Positions 27,120-36,113 are shown, counted from the first letter of the stretch. The stretch: 64,000 nt of DNA from Nocardia brasiliensis (GCF_011801125.1 NZ_CP046171.1:5022001-5086000); one strand, 5' to 3'. A program made the numbers and translations. Notes: generated from the sequence alone by a model not told the origin.

Positions 27120-28165
27120 CAGCACGTCCTCCCCTCGAACGGCACGCACAGCGCCGGACCGCGCACCACACTGGCCGATTGGTCGACCGTGATCCCGTCG
27201 GCGCCGAGCATCGCCGAGATCTTCGCGATGAAGTCCTTGATGCCCGTGATCACCGTGTCGATGCGCCCCGGATCCTGCACGAGTTTGTTGAACAGCTGCT
27301 CGAATTCGGTGACCGCGGGCTCGATCGAGTCGCCGTAGGCCAGCACCGGGCGGTGGATGATCAGGAACAGCCGGCGCAGCAGATCGAAGACCTGGACGAC
27401 CTCGCCGCGGCGCTGCCCGAGCACCACCGCGACGGTGCCGAGCTCGCGCACGAACTGGGCGAGCACCGCCCGGTCGGTGGCGATCGCGCCGACGAATTCG
27501 TCGGAAACCCGTAGCGCCGAGTTCAATTGGTCCGAGCGCTGCGCCAACACCCCCGACAGATCGTTGAAATTGCCGACGATCGAGCGCACCGCGTCGGGCT
27601 GACCGGCCAGCGCCGCGTTCACCTCGGCGATGGTGCCGCGCAACGTGTTCGCGTCGACCTTGCTCAGCACGGGGGTGGCGACGTCGATGATGTCGGTCAG
27701 TTCGAACGGGGTGGTGGTGCGCTCCGGCGGAATGTGCTTGCCGCCCAAGGACTGTTCGCCCTTCGGCTCGAGCGAGAGATAGTGCCCGCCGATCGGGGTC
27801 AGCATCTTCACCGCGACCGCCGAGCCGTCGCCGACGTGCACCGCCCGATCGACCCCGAACCGCACCTCGACGTGATCGCCCACCAGCGCCACCGAACGGA
27901 CCTTGCCCACCTTGATTCCCGCGATCCGCACCTCGTCACCCGTGCGCGCCCCGCCCGAGTTGCGGAAGTCCGCGGTGTAGGAGTGCTCGCCGAAGGGCAC
28001 CACGTAGAGCACCCCGGCGGCCAGCAGCGCGAGCACCGTCACCAGCACACCGGCGACCCCCCAGCGCAATTGAGTCCAGGACTGCGACTTCTCGGCGCGC
28101 TGCGCCTTCAGCTCGGCAAGCAGCCGGGCCGGGATCGCGCGGAGTTGTCCGATGCCGCCGGTCAT
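27119..28165 (-). CDS. mceC: MceC-type Mce family protein
   Basis: A 348-residue protein with a cytoplasmic N-terminus of about 38 residues, one membrane helix (WGVAGVLVTVLALLAAGVLY), the MCE domain (ADFRNSGGARTGDEVRIAGIKVGKV; TPIGGHYLSLEPKG) and a long helical region. The start overlaps the mceB stop (ATGA). It ends in a Cys-containing FEGRTC motif. Part of the six-subunit lipid tunnel. Confidence 0.88.
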   Translation of the reverse strand: MTGGIGQLRAIPARLLAELKAQRAEKSQSWTQLRWGVAGVLVTVLALLAAGVLYVVPFGEHSYTADFRNSGGARTGDEVRIAGIKVGKVRSVALVGDHVEVRFGVDRAVHVGDGSAVAVKMLTPIGGHYLSLEPKGEQSLGGKHIPPERTTTPFELTDIIDVATPVLSKVDANTLRGTIAEVNAALAGQPDAVRSIVGNFNDLSGVLAQRSDQLNSALRVSDEFVGAIATDRAVLAQFVRELGTVAVVLGQRRGEVVQVFDLLRRLFLIIHRPVLAYGDSIEPAVTEFEQLFNKLVQDPGRIDTVITGIKDFIAKISAMLGADGITVDQSASVVRGPALCVPFEGRTC

Positions 28166-29169
28166 TTGCACACCACCAACTTCTGGTTGCCGAGCACAAC
28201 GATGCCGATACCGGGGACGCCGAGCTCCCCGTTCGCGCACGAGTACGTCTTGGCCTCGGTGCCCGACGGGACCCGCTGGTTCAGCCCGGTGAGCAGAGAC
28301 GGCACGAGCGAGAGGATCTCGACCAGCTGATCGGTCTGCGGCAGCATCCGGCGCAACAGCCCGTCCAGCGGCAGGTAGCTGTCGTCGTAGGCGCCGCGCA
28401 GCTCCTCCAGCAGCGGAATCAACGGCACCAGAGTGCGATTGGCCTGCTCGATCGCGGTAAGGATCATCGAGGTCCGGCTGCCGAACTGGTTCAGCACCCC
28501 GTTGAGCTGCTTCACCAGGTCGCCGACCGCCGCCGACTTGCCGCCGATCGAGCCGGAGATCTCGCCGAGGTTGTGGATCAGCAGCACCACCACCGCCTCA
28601 CTGCTCTTGGCGTGCTTGGTCAATCGGTCCAGGTCGGCCATGGCAGGGGCGATGCCGCTGCCGTCGCCCTGCAGCACCCGCAGCAGGTTCATGCCGAACT
28701 GGTTGAGCTGCGCGGTGTCCAGCGTCTCGAACAGCGGTTTGAAGCCGTTGAACAGCTTGGACACATCGAAGCTCGGGATGGTGCGCGCCACCGGGATGGT
28801 GCCCTCCGGCGCGAGCGGCGCGCCACCGGCCTTCGGGGTCAGCAGTTCGACGTAACGCTGCCCGATCAGATCCTGGTACCGCACAGCGGCTTCGGTGGTG
28901 TCGTAGAGCGGGCGCTGCCGGTCGACGGTGAACCGGACGCGCGCCTGGGTACCCGCCAGTTCGACGGCCTCGACCTTGCCGACCGCCACCCCGGACATCC
29001 GCACCACGTCGCCCGCGTACAACCCCGAGACATCGGTGAAGACCGCGTGATACGCGACTTTGTCCTCGGGCACCGGCGTATTGAGCGCCGCCACGATGAA
29101 CGCGGCGCAGGCCGCGACGATCACCATGAAGACCCCGAGCCTGATCCCCGCGCCGGTGACACTGTTCAT
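28162..29169 (-). CDS. mceB: MceB-type Mce family protein
   Basis: A 335-residue protein with a membrane anchor at residues 10-30, an MCE domain (AVFTDVSGLYAGDVVRMSGVAVGKVEAVEL; RYQDLIGQRYVELL) and helices with heptad-like spacing. It ends in a Cys pair region (TYSCANGELG ... LVVCK) also seen in other MceB proteins. It overlaps mceA and mceC by 4 nt at each end. Confidence 0.88.
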   Translation of the reverse strand: MNSVTGAGIRLGVFMVIVAACAAFIVAALNTPVPEDKVAYHAVFTDVSGLYAGDVVRMSGVAVGKVEAVELAGTQARVRFTVDRQRPLYDTTEAAVRYQDLIGQRYVELLTPKAGGAPLAPEGTIPVARTIPSFDVSKLFNGFKPLFETLDTAQLNQFGMNLLRVLQGDGSGIAPAMADLDRLTKHAKSSEAVVVLLIHNLGEISGSIGGKSAAVGDLVKQLNGVLNQFGSRTSMILTAIEQANRTLVPLIPLLEELRGAYDDSYLPLDGLLRRMLPQTDQLVEILSLVPSLLTGLNQRVPSGTEAKTYSCANGELGVPGIGIVVLGNQKLVVCK

Positions 29170-30194
29170 CGCGGCACCCCGATGATCGAATCCGCCAGGT
29201 AGGGCATATTTTTCACGATGACCTCCAGCTGCAGCTGGACCTTTCCGTCCACCACGGGGAACGCGCTGTCGATCCGGTCCAGCAGTGCGGGCAGGCGATT
29301 GTAGGCGGGTGCGACGGTGCCGATCGACGCGCTGATCGGCACCACCAGGTCCAGCACCGCGCCGATGATCTGGGCCAGGTCCGGGTTGTCGCGGCGCAGC
29401 AGGTCCGCGACCGGCAGCAGCAGCGCCGTATCCAGCATGGCCAGTGCGTGTTTGGTGCGCTCCCGGTTCTCCTCGTGGCCGAAGTACTCGCTGTTGTCCA
29501 GCACGCCGAGGATCACGTCGACCGCGGGCGGTGTCGTCTGCGCGACCCCGTCGGTCACCGCCGCCCCGATATCGAGGTAATGCCCCACCGGCGCACGCTG
29601 ATTCGTGGCGAGCACGCGGGCGGTGGCGAAGAAGGACCGCACCGCGGGGCCCAGCGACGCGGTGTTGTCGAGCAGCAGATCGAACAGCGCGTGCACGGTG
29701 TCGGAATCGAGCACCTGGGTCAGCCGCGCGGCGCGCCGGAACACGCTCGACACCGTCGCGTTCGTCGCGTTGGCGCCGATGAACAGCGTGGTGTTCTCGG
29801 GCAGCCTGGCGCCCTTGCCGGTGTTCACCAATTCGATGGCGCTGGAACCGAAGATGTTCGACGAGGTGAACCGGGCCGAGACGGCGTCGGTGAGCGCCGC
29901 CGCCTGCCCGCGGTCCAATTCCAGCTCGATGCGCTGGTGGCCGTAGCCCACGGTGTCGACCGTGCGCACGGTCCCGATGGCGAGGCCGCGGAACTTCACC
30001 TCGGCGCCGGGCGCCAGTCCCTCGCCGAGGGTGGCCGCGTCGATGGTGAGCGCGAAGCGATCGGCGTACTCGCCCTGCGCGTACCGGGTGGTGAGCGCGG
30101 CGACGACCACGAGCACGGCGGCCACCGCCAGCCCGCGCAGCCGCAGCATCCAGCTCCCTGCCGAACGTCCCGAGTAATCAACGAATACCGGCAT
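29166..30194 (-). CDS. mceA: MceA-type Mce family protein
   Basis: A 342-residue protein. The N-terminal helix spans about residues 17-36. The MCE domain reads LTIDAATLGEGLAPGAEVKFRGLAIGTV, with TSSNIFGSSAIELVN as the second half. A helical region follows. Named by position, as the first Mce gene after the two permeases; it lies 3 nt from yrbEB. MceA-F are expected to form a hetero-hexameric channel carrying hydrophobic substrates from the outer mycolate layer to the YrbE permeases. Confidence 0.88.
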   Translation of the reverse strand: MPVFVDYSGRSAGSWMLRLRGLAVAAVLVVVAALTTRYAQGEYADRFALTIDAATLGEGLAPGAEVKFRGLAIGTVRTVDTVGYGHQRIELELDRGQAAALTDAVSARFTSSNIFGSSAIELVNTGKGARLPENTTLFIGANATNATVSSVFRRAARLTQVLDSDTVHALFDLLLDNTASLGPAVRSFFATARVLATNQRAPVGHYLDIGAAVTDGVAQTTPPAVDVILGVLDNSEYFGHEENRERTKHALAMLDTALLLPVADLLRRDNPDLAQIIGAVLDLVVPISASIGTVAPAYNRLPALLDRIDSAFPVVDGKVQLQLEVIVKNMPYLADSIIGVPR

Positions 30195-30197
30195 GTG

Positions 30198-31067
30198 TCA
30201 CCCCGAGATCCTGATTCCGACATCGAGACCCCAGAACACGATCGTCAGGATCATGTCCGCGACCACCACGAGCACCAGGCTGGCGCGGATCGCCCGCCCC
30301 GATGCCCGGCCGACGCCCTCGGGCCCGCCGGTCGCGTAGAAGCCCTGGTAACCGTGGATCAGGATGATCATCACCACGAACACCGTCGCCTTGAGCAGCG
30401 AGGCGACCACGTCGCCGGGTTGGAGGAAGGCGTCGAAATAGTGGTAATAGGTGCCCGAGGACTGACCGTGCAGCACATTGACCACGACCGCACAGGACAG
30501 ATAGCTGAGGATCAGCGTCAGCAGGTAGAGCGGGACGATGGTGATCATGCCCGCGATCACCCTGGTGGTCACCACGAACGGAATCGGCCGGATGCCGATG
30601 GCCTCCAGCGCGTCGATCTCCTCCGAGATGCGCATCGCGCCGATCTCGGCGGTCATCCGGCAGCCTGCCTGGGCCGCGAAGCCGATGGCCGCGACCATCG
30701 GGGCCATCTCCCTGGTGTTGGCGTAGGCCGAGACGAATCCGGTGAGCGGGCCCATACCGACCATGTTCAGCGCCGTGAAGCCCTCGACGCCGATCGAGCC
30801 GCCGACCGCGACGCCGAGGAAGATCAGCACCGCGACGGTGCCGCCGCCGACGATGATATTGCCGCTGCCCCAGGTGATATCGGTGAGGGTGAGCATGGTC
30901 TGCCTGCGATAGCTGCGCAGCGTGTGCGGTACGGCGGCGAGCACCTGGGCGACGAATGTCAGCTGATGCCCGAGTGATTCGAGCAGCGTCAGCGGTGGCC
31001 GGGTGCCGCGCTCGGCGAAGCGCACGGCCCTGCCGAACGGGCGGTACGTGGCGGGAATCTCGGTCAT
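30198..31067 (-). CDS. YrbE (MlaE-family) permease B
   Basis: A 289-residue membrane protein, one of two MlaE-type permeases of the Mce transporter. Five to six membrane segments are visible, with the family motifs GWRMTAEIGAMRISEEIDALEAIGI-like (here AGCRMTAEIGAMRISEEIDA) and the C-terminal YQGFYATGGPEGVGRA. The start shares one base with the stop of permease A. The energy-coupling ATPase (MceG/Mkl) is normally encoded elsewhere and is not in the window. Confidence 0.92.
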   Translation of the reverse strand: MTEIPATYRPFGRAVRFAERGTRPPLTLLESLGHQLTFVAQVLAAVPHTLRSYRRQTMLTLTDITWGSGNIIVGGGTVAVLIFLGVAVGGSIGVEGFTALNMVGMGPLTGFVSAYANTREMAPMVAAIGFAAQAGCRMTAEIGAMRISEEIDALEAIGIRPIPFVVTTRVIAGMITIVPLYLLTLILSYLSCAVVVNVLHGQSSGTYYHYFDAFLQPGDVVASLLKATVFVVMIILIHGYQGFYATGGPEGVGRASGRAIRASLVLVVVADMILTIVFWGLDVGIRISG

Positions 31068-31900
31068 CAACCCACCTTCTGCGGCAGGAACATCGAAACG
31101 AGCTGGGTGATCACGAGATTCACGCCGAACGCCGCGATCACCCCGATCACCACGGCGGCGTTCACCGCGTTCGCGACTCCCTTCGGACCGTGCGTCGCCT
31201 CCAGACCGCGCTGGCACGCGACGATCAGCACGATCACGCCGAAGACGATGGACTTCGCGATCGCCACCCCGAGATCGGCCATGGTCGCGAACGCCGCGAA
31301 CGAGGACAGGTAGCTGCCCGGCGTCACCCCTTGAAAGCCGACGGCCACCACGTAACCGGTGAACACCCCCATGAAGATGATGAGCACGCAGAGCAGCGGC
31401 GTGAGCACGATCATGGCCGCCAGCCGCGGTGCGACCAATCGCCGCACCGGGTCGATGCCCATGGTGCGCAAGGCATCTACTTCCTCACGGATGGTGCGCG
31501 CGCCCAGATCGGAGGCGATCGCCGAGCCCGCCGCGCCGCCGAGCAGCAGCGCGGTCACCATCGGCGCGCCCTGGCGGATCACGCCGAGTCCGCCCGCCGC
31601 GCCTGCCACCGAGGTGGCGCCCACCTGCTGGGTCAGGCTGCCCACCTGGACCGAGACGATCACGCCGAACGGAATCGCCACCAGCACCGCCGGTATCGCG
31701 GTGACGCTGACGATGAACCAGCCCTGCTGGAGCGTGTCGCGCCACGGATGTCGAAGCTTGAGCAGGTCGCTGATCAGGTAGCCGAAGGCCGCGACGGCCA
31801 GCTGCAAGGTCCGGCCGAAGGTGCGCAGGCTGTTGAGGACGAGAGCGAATCCCCAGTGCGCCAAGGGTTCGGACGCACGGGCGAGTTTGTCGACGACCAC
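31067..31900 (-). CDS. YrbE (MlaE-family) permease A
   Basis: A 277-residue membrane protein, first gene of the mce operon. It has the MlaE features: an N-terminal amphipathic helix, VVSVQVGSLTQQVGA-like substrate-facing region, ASDLGARTIREEVDALRTMGIDPVRRLVAPR and the C-terminal CQRGLEATHGPKGVANAV. The GTG at 31900 is preferred because GAGG lies 5 nt upstream; an ATG at 31963 would add 21 unlikely residues. It heterodimerises with permease B. Confidence 0.9.
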   Translation of the reverse strand: MVVDKLARASEPLAHWGFALVLNSLRTFGRTLQLAVAAFGYLISDLLKLRHPWRDTLQQGWFIVSVTAIPAVLVAIPFGVIVSVQVGSLTQQVGATSVAGAAGGLGVIRQGAPMVTALLLGGAAGSAIASDLGARTIREEVDALRTMGIDPVRRLVAPRLAAMIVLTPLLCVLIIFMGVFTGYVVAVGFQGVTPGSYLSSFAAFATMADLGVAIAKSIVFGVIVLIVACQRGLEATHGPKGVANAVNAAVVIGVIAAFGVNLVITQLVSMFLPQKVG

Positions 31901-32031
31901 CGCAACCTCTATTCCGTCGGCTCCACCCCCGACCACGGACAATTTAGCCGACTGATATGTCACTCTGCGGCGGAATGAGCCGATCCGGAAAATTGACTGA
32001 GACAGTTGCCTCTGCCCGGACGGTCCCGCAC

Positions 32032-32049
32032 ACCGACCAGACGGTCGGT
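32032..32049. promoter_or_regulatory. TetR-type inverted repeat upstream of the mce operon
   Basis: ACCGACC-AGAC-GGTCGGT (7-bp perfect arms, 4-nt centre) lies about 130 nt upstream of the first permease gene and 100 nt upstream of the divergent dehydrogenase gene. The form is typical for TetR regulators, and two TetR genes end the mce operon. Confidence 0.5.
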
Positions 32050-32136
32050 CGGAAATTGTCCGGCGCGGTGGCCCCCTGCCGCCTTCGGACGTCGTGGATG
32101 GGACAGCCGACCGGCACCGCCCCGACCGGGAACGCC

Positions 32137-32142
32137 TAATCT
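32137..32142 (+). promoter_or_regulatory. -10 box (TAATCT) before the dehydrogenase
   Basis: TAATCT lies 6 nt before the ATG at 32149, as expected for a leaderless transcript. Confidence 0.5.
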
Positions 32143-32148
32143 GTGGGC

Positions 32149-33060
32149 ATGGCGGTCATCGTTCTGGTGCCGGACGACCAAGGCGTCGCGGCACTCTCGG
32201 GCATCGACGGCGTGCGGCCGATGCGCTACGAACCCGGCGCAGCACTGCCAGCGGGGGCCGAGCACGCGGAAGTGCTTGTGCCCGCGTTTCTTTCCCGGCC
32301 CGGCGCGATGAACCTCGCGGGCCTGCCGAAACTTCGCCTGGTCCAATTGCTCACCGCGGGCGCCGAAGGCTGGATCGGGGCACTGCCCGCCGGGGTCCGC
32401 CTGTCCAACGCGCGCGGCGCGCACGGCGGCAGCTCGGCGGAATGGGCGCTGGCCGCGCTGCTGTTCCTCTACCGCGATCTCGGCGGCTTCGCCGCGGCCA
32501 AGCAGGCGCGGCACTGGGCCTACCACCAGACCGAGACCCTCGCGGGCAAGCGGGTGCTGGTGGTAGGCGCGGGCGATCTCGCGGCCGAACTGGCGCGCAG
32601 GCTGGCCGGTTTCGACACGACGGTGACGCTGGTCGGCACCCGGGCCCGCGGCGGGGTGCGCGGCATCGACGAACTGCCGGGACTGCTCGGCGCGCAGGAC
32701 GTCGTGATCCTCACTGTCCCGGTCACCACGCGCACCCGCGGCATGGTCGACGCGAAGTTCCTCGCCGCCATGGCCGACAACGCGATCCTGGTGAATGTCG
32801 CGCGCGGTCCGGTGGTCGACACCGACGCGTTGCTCGCGGAACTGCGCTCAGGGCGGTTGCGCGCGGCCCTCGACGTCACCGATCCCGAGCCGTTGCCGCC
32901 CGAGCATCCGCTCTGGGACGCTCCGAACCTCGTGCTGACCCCGCATGTCGCCGGCAGCAGCACCGGCAGTCTCGAACGCGCCTGGGCCGTCGCCCGCGCG
33001 GAGGTCCTGCGCTTCACCGCAGGCGAGCAACCGCGAAACCTGGTCCGCGGCGAATACTGA
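32149..33060 (+). CDS. D-isomer-specific 2-hydroxyacid dehydrogenase
   Basis: A 303-residue NAD(P)-dependent oxidoreductase. The nucleotide-binding turn is VVGAGDLAAELARRL (residues about 139-153). The catalytic Arg is in NVARGPVVD, the Glu in DPEPLPPEHPLW and the His in TPHVAGSS, matching the R-E-H triad of the family. At about 300 residues it is a short member without an ACT domain, so a 2-ketoacid reductase of the glyoxylate/hydroxypyruvate reductase type is more likely than PGDH. The ATG at 32149 is chosen over GTG 32143 for its -10 spacing. Confidence 0.88.
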   Translation: MAVIVLVPDDQGVAALSGIDGVRPMRYEPGAALPAGAEHAEVLVPAFLSRPGAMNLAGLPKLRLVQLLTAGAEGWIGALPAGVRLSNARGAHGGSSAEWALAALLFLYRDLGGFAAAKQARHWAYHQTETLAGKRVLVVGAGDLAAELARRLAGFDTTVTLVGTRARGGVRGIDELPGLLGAQDVVILTVPVTTRTRGMVDAKFLAAMADNAILVNVARGPVVDTDALLAELRSGRLRAALDVTDPEPLPPEHPLWDAPNLVLTPHVAGSSTGSLERAWAVARAEVLRFTAGEQPRNLVRGEY

Positions 33061-33180
33061 CCCCCACCGTAACCCCTTGCCCGCAAACGCTTTTCCCTGA
33101 GCACCGGGAATCACGAACGCCCGTTGACGACACCGCGGCGGGACGCGGGCTTCCTCGACCACGGGCCACCGACCTTGCGA

Positions 33181-33284
33181 TGGCCGACCTCGCCGCGCAC
33201 CTCTACCTCGCGGTGACCGACGCGGACCGCGCGGTCGAGCTGCAGCGGTGGCGCGACTGGCTGGACTCGCTACCTCTGCCCTGA
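33181..33284 (+). CDS. Possible small protein of 34 residues
   Basis: ATG at 33181 opens a short frame (MADLAAHLYLAVTDADRAVE...WLDSLPLP) that ends 5 nt before the convergent PheC-like gene. Composition and codon pattern look coding-like and helical, but no ribosome site or homologue was recognised. It could equally be chance. Confidence 0.25.
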
Positions 33285-33289
33285 ACCGT

Positions 33290-34087
33290 CTACGCGGTGG
33301 CGTCCGGGCCGATCCACTGGGCGAAGAGACGATCGGTTGCGCCCGTGGCGATCTGGGACGCCAGCCAGGCGTTCAACGAGATCGCCAGGCCCGGGTCGTC
33401 CTTGCGCACCAGCATGATCTTGCCGAACGAGTCGAACGGCCGGTCCGGGTGCAGCACCCGCAGGCCTGGGTGCTGACGGACGCGGTAGCGGCCCTCGACG
33501 GCGTCGGTGACGAAGACGTCGGCGCGGCCCTGCTCGACCTCGTCGAAGATGGTGAGGTTCTCCGGCCACAGGGTGAGCTGCGCCTGCGGGAAGTTCCTGC
33601 GCGCGAATTCCTCGTTGGTGCCACCGCGATTCGCGATGACCCGCACGCCGGGCCGGTTGATCTGCTCGATGGTCGCGTACTCGGTCTCGTTGCCGCGCCG
33701 AGTGATCGGAGTCTTGCCGTCGGTGCCGTAGGTGATCGAGAAGTCGGCGAACGCACGCCGCGCCGGTGCGTCGGAGATGCCGCCGACCGCGATATCGCAG
33801 TGCAGTGCCGCGAAATCGGTCTTCAAACTCGCCCAGGTCAACGGAACGAAGGCGATCGGACGGCCGAGCAGGTCCGCGAAACCGCGGGCCAGGTCGATGT
33901 CGACGCCGCGATAACCGCCCTCGGCGGTCGCGTACGGCGGGTAGTCCCCCGGCGTGCACACGCGCAGCTCGGGCGGCTGAGCGAGGGCCGGAACGGCCGG
34001 GGCGACAAGCAGACCCACCGTGAGCACCGCGCCCGCCCTGGCCACCCACCGGCCGAGCGCGCGGGCACGACTGCGCATCCGGCTCAT
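33290..34087 (-). CDS. PheC-like cyclohexadienyl (arogenate/prephenate) dehydratase, exported
   Basis: A 265-residue protein with a signal peptide (residues 1-32, cleavage near ALA|QPPEL) and a periplasmic-binding-protein fold. Compared from memory, the sequence follows Pseudomonas PheC closely: GDYPPYA, YRGVDIDLA, DIAVGGIS, GTDGKTPIT, the RPGVRVIANRGGTNEEFA stretch, NLTIF and TDAVEGRYR. The Glu in TDAVE aligns with what I recall as PheC's catalytic Glu173. PheC makes phenylalanine or phenylpyruvate outside the cytosol. The alternative is an amino-acid ABC binding protein, but no transporter genes are adjacent. The start overlaps the upstream stop by 4 nt. Confidence 0.68.
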   Translation of the reverse strand: MSRMRSRARALGRWVARAGAVLTVGLLVAPAVPALAQPPELRVCTPGDYPPYATAEGGYRGVDIDLARGFADLLGRPIAFVPLTWASLKTDFAALHCDIAVGGISDAPARRAFADFSITYGTDGKTPITRRGNETEYATIEQINRPGVRVIANRGGTNEEFARRNFPQAQLTLWPENLTIFDEVEQGRADVFVTDAVEGRYRVRQHPGLRVLHPDRPFDSFGKIMLVRKDDPGLAISLNAWLASQIATGATDRLFAQWIGPDATA

Positions 34088-34434
34088 TTCTCGTTGCGCG
34101 CCTTGGGGAATCGGGTCTGCCGGGCCACCCAGCCCGCCATCTGCGCCCAGTGGCTGCGTCGCGGGGTGACGATCGAGGTCAGCTCGCGCTCCCATTCGTC
34201 GGCCTCGGTGAGACCGTCGACGGTGGCGACGAGTTCCTTCGCGGTGGCCATATCGTCGACGACGCGGTCACCGAGGATGCCGTCGGCGCCGACCAGCGTC
34301 ACACGGACACCGATCCGTCCGATCGGCTGCAGGACCGCGGTGGCCGAACCGTCGTGGTCGGCGACGAAACCCTTGACGGACTCCACGAGGGCGCCCGACA
34401 ACTTCACTGGAGCCGTGGCGGCATGAGCACTCAT
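34084..34434 (-). CDS. Conserved hypothetical protein, Rv1455-like by position
   Basis: A 116-residue cytosolic protein without membrane segments. It starts MSAHAATAPVKLSG and contains ADHDGSATAVLQPIGRIGVRVTLVGADGILGDRVV, a likely beta-sheet core, and a basic Trp-rich C-terminus (SHWAQMAGWVARQTRFPKAR). It is divergent from the quinone oxidoreductase gene, as Rv1455 is from qor in M. tuberculosis; orthology is inferred from this synteny only. It is translationally coupled to the PheC-like gene. Function unknown. Confidence 0.7.
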   Translation of the reverse strand: MSAHAATAPVKLSGALVESVKGFVADHDGSATAVLQPIGRIGVRVTLVGADGILGDRVVDDMATAKELVATVDGLTEADEWERELTSIVTPRRSHWAQMAGWVARQTRFPKARNEK

Positions 34435-34494
34435 GTGTTGGAGTTTACCGGCCAGTAGGAACCGATCCAGCCCCTCGGGTGTAGAACGGATCTC

Positions 34495-35460
34495 ATGCGC
34501 GCCATTCAGGTATCCGAGCACGGCGGTCCCGAAGTCCTGCACTACGTCGAGGTGCCCGACCCGACGATCGAGGCCGGCCAGTTGCTCGTCGAGGTCCAGG
34601 CGAGCGGCGTCAACTTCATCGACACCTATATCCGCACCGGCCGCTACCCCCAGGCCGTGCCTTACATTCCGGGCGGGGAAGCCTCGGGCGTGGTCACCGA
34701 GGTCGGCGCGAACGTCACCGAGTTCGCGGTCGGCGACCGGGTCGCGTGGGCGAGCGCGCCGGGCAGCTACGCCGAGCGCGTCGCGGTGCCCGCCGAGGTC
34801 GCGATCAAGGTGCCCGACGGCGTCGAACCGCCGGTCGCGGCCTCGGCACTGCTGCAAGGGATGACGGCGCACTATCTGCTCGAATCCATCTACACCCCCG
34901 AACCCGGCGAGACCGTGCTGGTCCACGCGGGCGCGGGCGGTGTCGGGCTGATCCTGACCCAGCTCGCGGTCGCCCGCGGCGCCCGGGTCATCACGACCGT
35001 GTCCTCGGATGACAAGGAGAAGCTGTCGCGCGAGGCGGGCGCCACCGAGGTGCTGCGCTACGGCGACGAGCTCGCCGACGAGGTCCGCACGCTCACCGAC
35101 GGTGTCGGCGTCGCCGCGGTCTACGACGGCGTCGGCGCGTCGACCTTCGAGGCCAGCCTGCGAGCGCTGCGCGTGCGCGGCATGCTCGCCCTGTTCGGCG
35201 CGGCCAGCGGCCCGGTTCCCCCGTTCGATCTGCAACGTCTCAACGGCGCGGGCGCGCTGTTCGTCACCCGGCCCAGCCTCGCCTTCTACACCCGCGATCG
35301 CGCCGAACTGCTCTGGCGGGCCAATGACATCTTCACCGCCGTCGCCGACGGCAGCCTGCGGATTCGCATCGGCGCCACCTACCCGCTCGCCGAGGCCGAG
35401 CAGGCCCATCGAGATTTGGAGTCCCGCAAGACCACCGGATCGATCGTGCTGCTCCCCTGA
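34495..35460 (+). CDS. qor: Zn-independent quinone oxidoreductase (Qor, MDR superfamily)
   Basis: A 321-residue NADPH-dependent oxidoreductase of the medium-chain family. The N-terminal GroES-like domain lacks the zinc ligands. The family motif NFIDTYIRTGRYP is clear, and the Rossmann fold has HAGAGGVGLILTQLA followed by TVSSDDKEKLSREAGA. It reduces quinones by one- or two-electron transfer. It occupies the same place as Rv1454c between the Rv1455-like gene and the ctaB side of the backbone. A weak -10 (TAGAAC at 34482) lies 7 nt before the ATG. Confidence 0.92.
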   Translation: MRAIQVSEHGGPEVLHYVEVPDPTIEAGQLLVEVQASGVNFIDTYIRTGRYPQAVPYIPGGEASGVVTEVGANVTEFAVGDRVAWASAPGSYAERVAVPAEVAIKVPDGVEPPVAASALLQGMTAHYLLESIYTPEPGETVLVHAGAGGVGLILTQLAVARGARVITTVSSDDKEKLSREAGATEVLRYGDELADEVRTLTDGVGVAAVYDGVGASTFEASLRALRVRGMLALFGAASGPVPPFDLQRLNGAGALFVTRPSLAFYTRDRAELLWRANDIFTAVADGSLRIRIGATYPLAEAEQAHRDLESRKTTGSIVLLP

Positions 35461-35466
35461 TCGGGA

Positions 35467-36069
35467 TCAGTAGTCGCGGCCGGTGAGGCCGCGGTAGATG
35501 AAGCGGGTCAGGCCGTCGACGGCCTGCCGATCGGTGAGTTCGACGGCGCCCTCCTCGACGGCCTGGAGCAGGCCCGTGGTGAGCAGGAACATCATGGCCA
35601 GACTGGCGTCCGGCGTGCTCGGCAGGGTCGGGCCGTCGGGGCCGAAGCCGTCCAGGTGATCGGCGATATCGCGGCGCTGCTGGATCGCGAACTGACCTGC
35701 CTGCCTGGCGAATTCGTCGTTGACCAGGGCGGCCTGCTGAATCGATCGGAAGACGGCCCAGTGCTGCCGTGCCGAGACCCAGTACTGCTCCACGTGGAAG
35801 CGGACCGCCGCCGGATCGGTGAAGTCGGGGTTGTGGTCCGCCCCCTCCGCCGTCACGTCGCCTTCGGCCGCGACGTCGTTCAACAGCGCCTGGAGTAGCT
35901 CCTCCTTGCTCGTGAAGTGGTTGTAGAACGACCCCGCCGCGCGATTGGCGGCCGTGGTGATGTCGGCGATCTTGGTGTTCAGGTAGCCGCGCTCGGCGAA
36001 CAGCCGCAGCGCGGCCGCCTTCAGCGCGTGCTCGGTTTCGGCCGACTTCTCCTTGCGACTCATCGACAC
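35467..36069 (-). CDS. TetR-family regulator divergent from the flavin monooxygenase
   Basis: A 200-residue regulator. The HTH reads TKIADITTAANRAAGSFYNHFTSKEELL, followed by a helical ligand domain (YWVSARQHWAVFRSIQQAALVNDEFARQ in part). The start is ambiguous: AGGAGG lies 9 nt before GTG 36069, while an ATG lies at 36063. It is divergent from the monooxygenase gene, with two matching inverted repeats between them, so it most likely represses both in the absence of an aromatic or related ligand. The 3' end is 6 nt from qor. Confidence 0.88.
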   Translation of the reverse strand: MSMSRKEKSAETEHALKAAALRLFAERGYLNTKIADITTAANRAAGSFYNHFTSKEELLQALLNDVAAEGDVTAEGADHNPDFTDPAAVRFHVEQYWVSARQHWAVFRSIQQAALVNDEFARQAGQFAIQQRRDIADHLDGFGPDGPTLPSTPDASLAMMFLLTTGLLQAVEEGAVELTDRQAVDGLTRFIYRGLTGRDY

Positions 36070-36113
36070 CCGCACCCACCTCCTCTTGACAGGCAACCTA
36101 CCAACTCCAATAC

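Noticed and set aside
33290..34087. Amino-acid ABC importer binding protein
   Set aside because: No permease or ATPase is adjacent, and the PheC-specific motif series fits better; retained only as an alternative.
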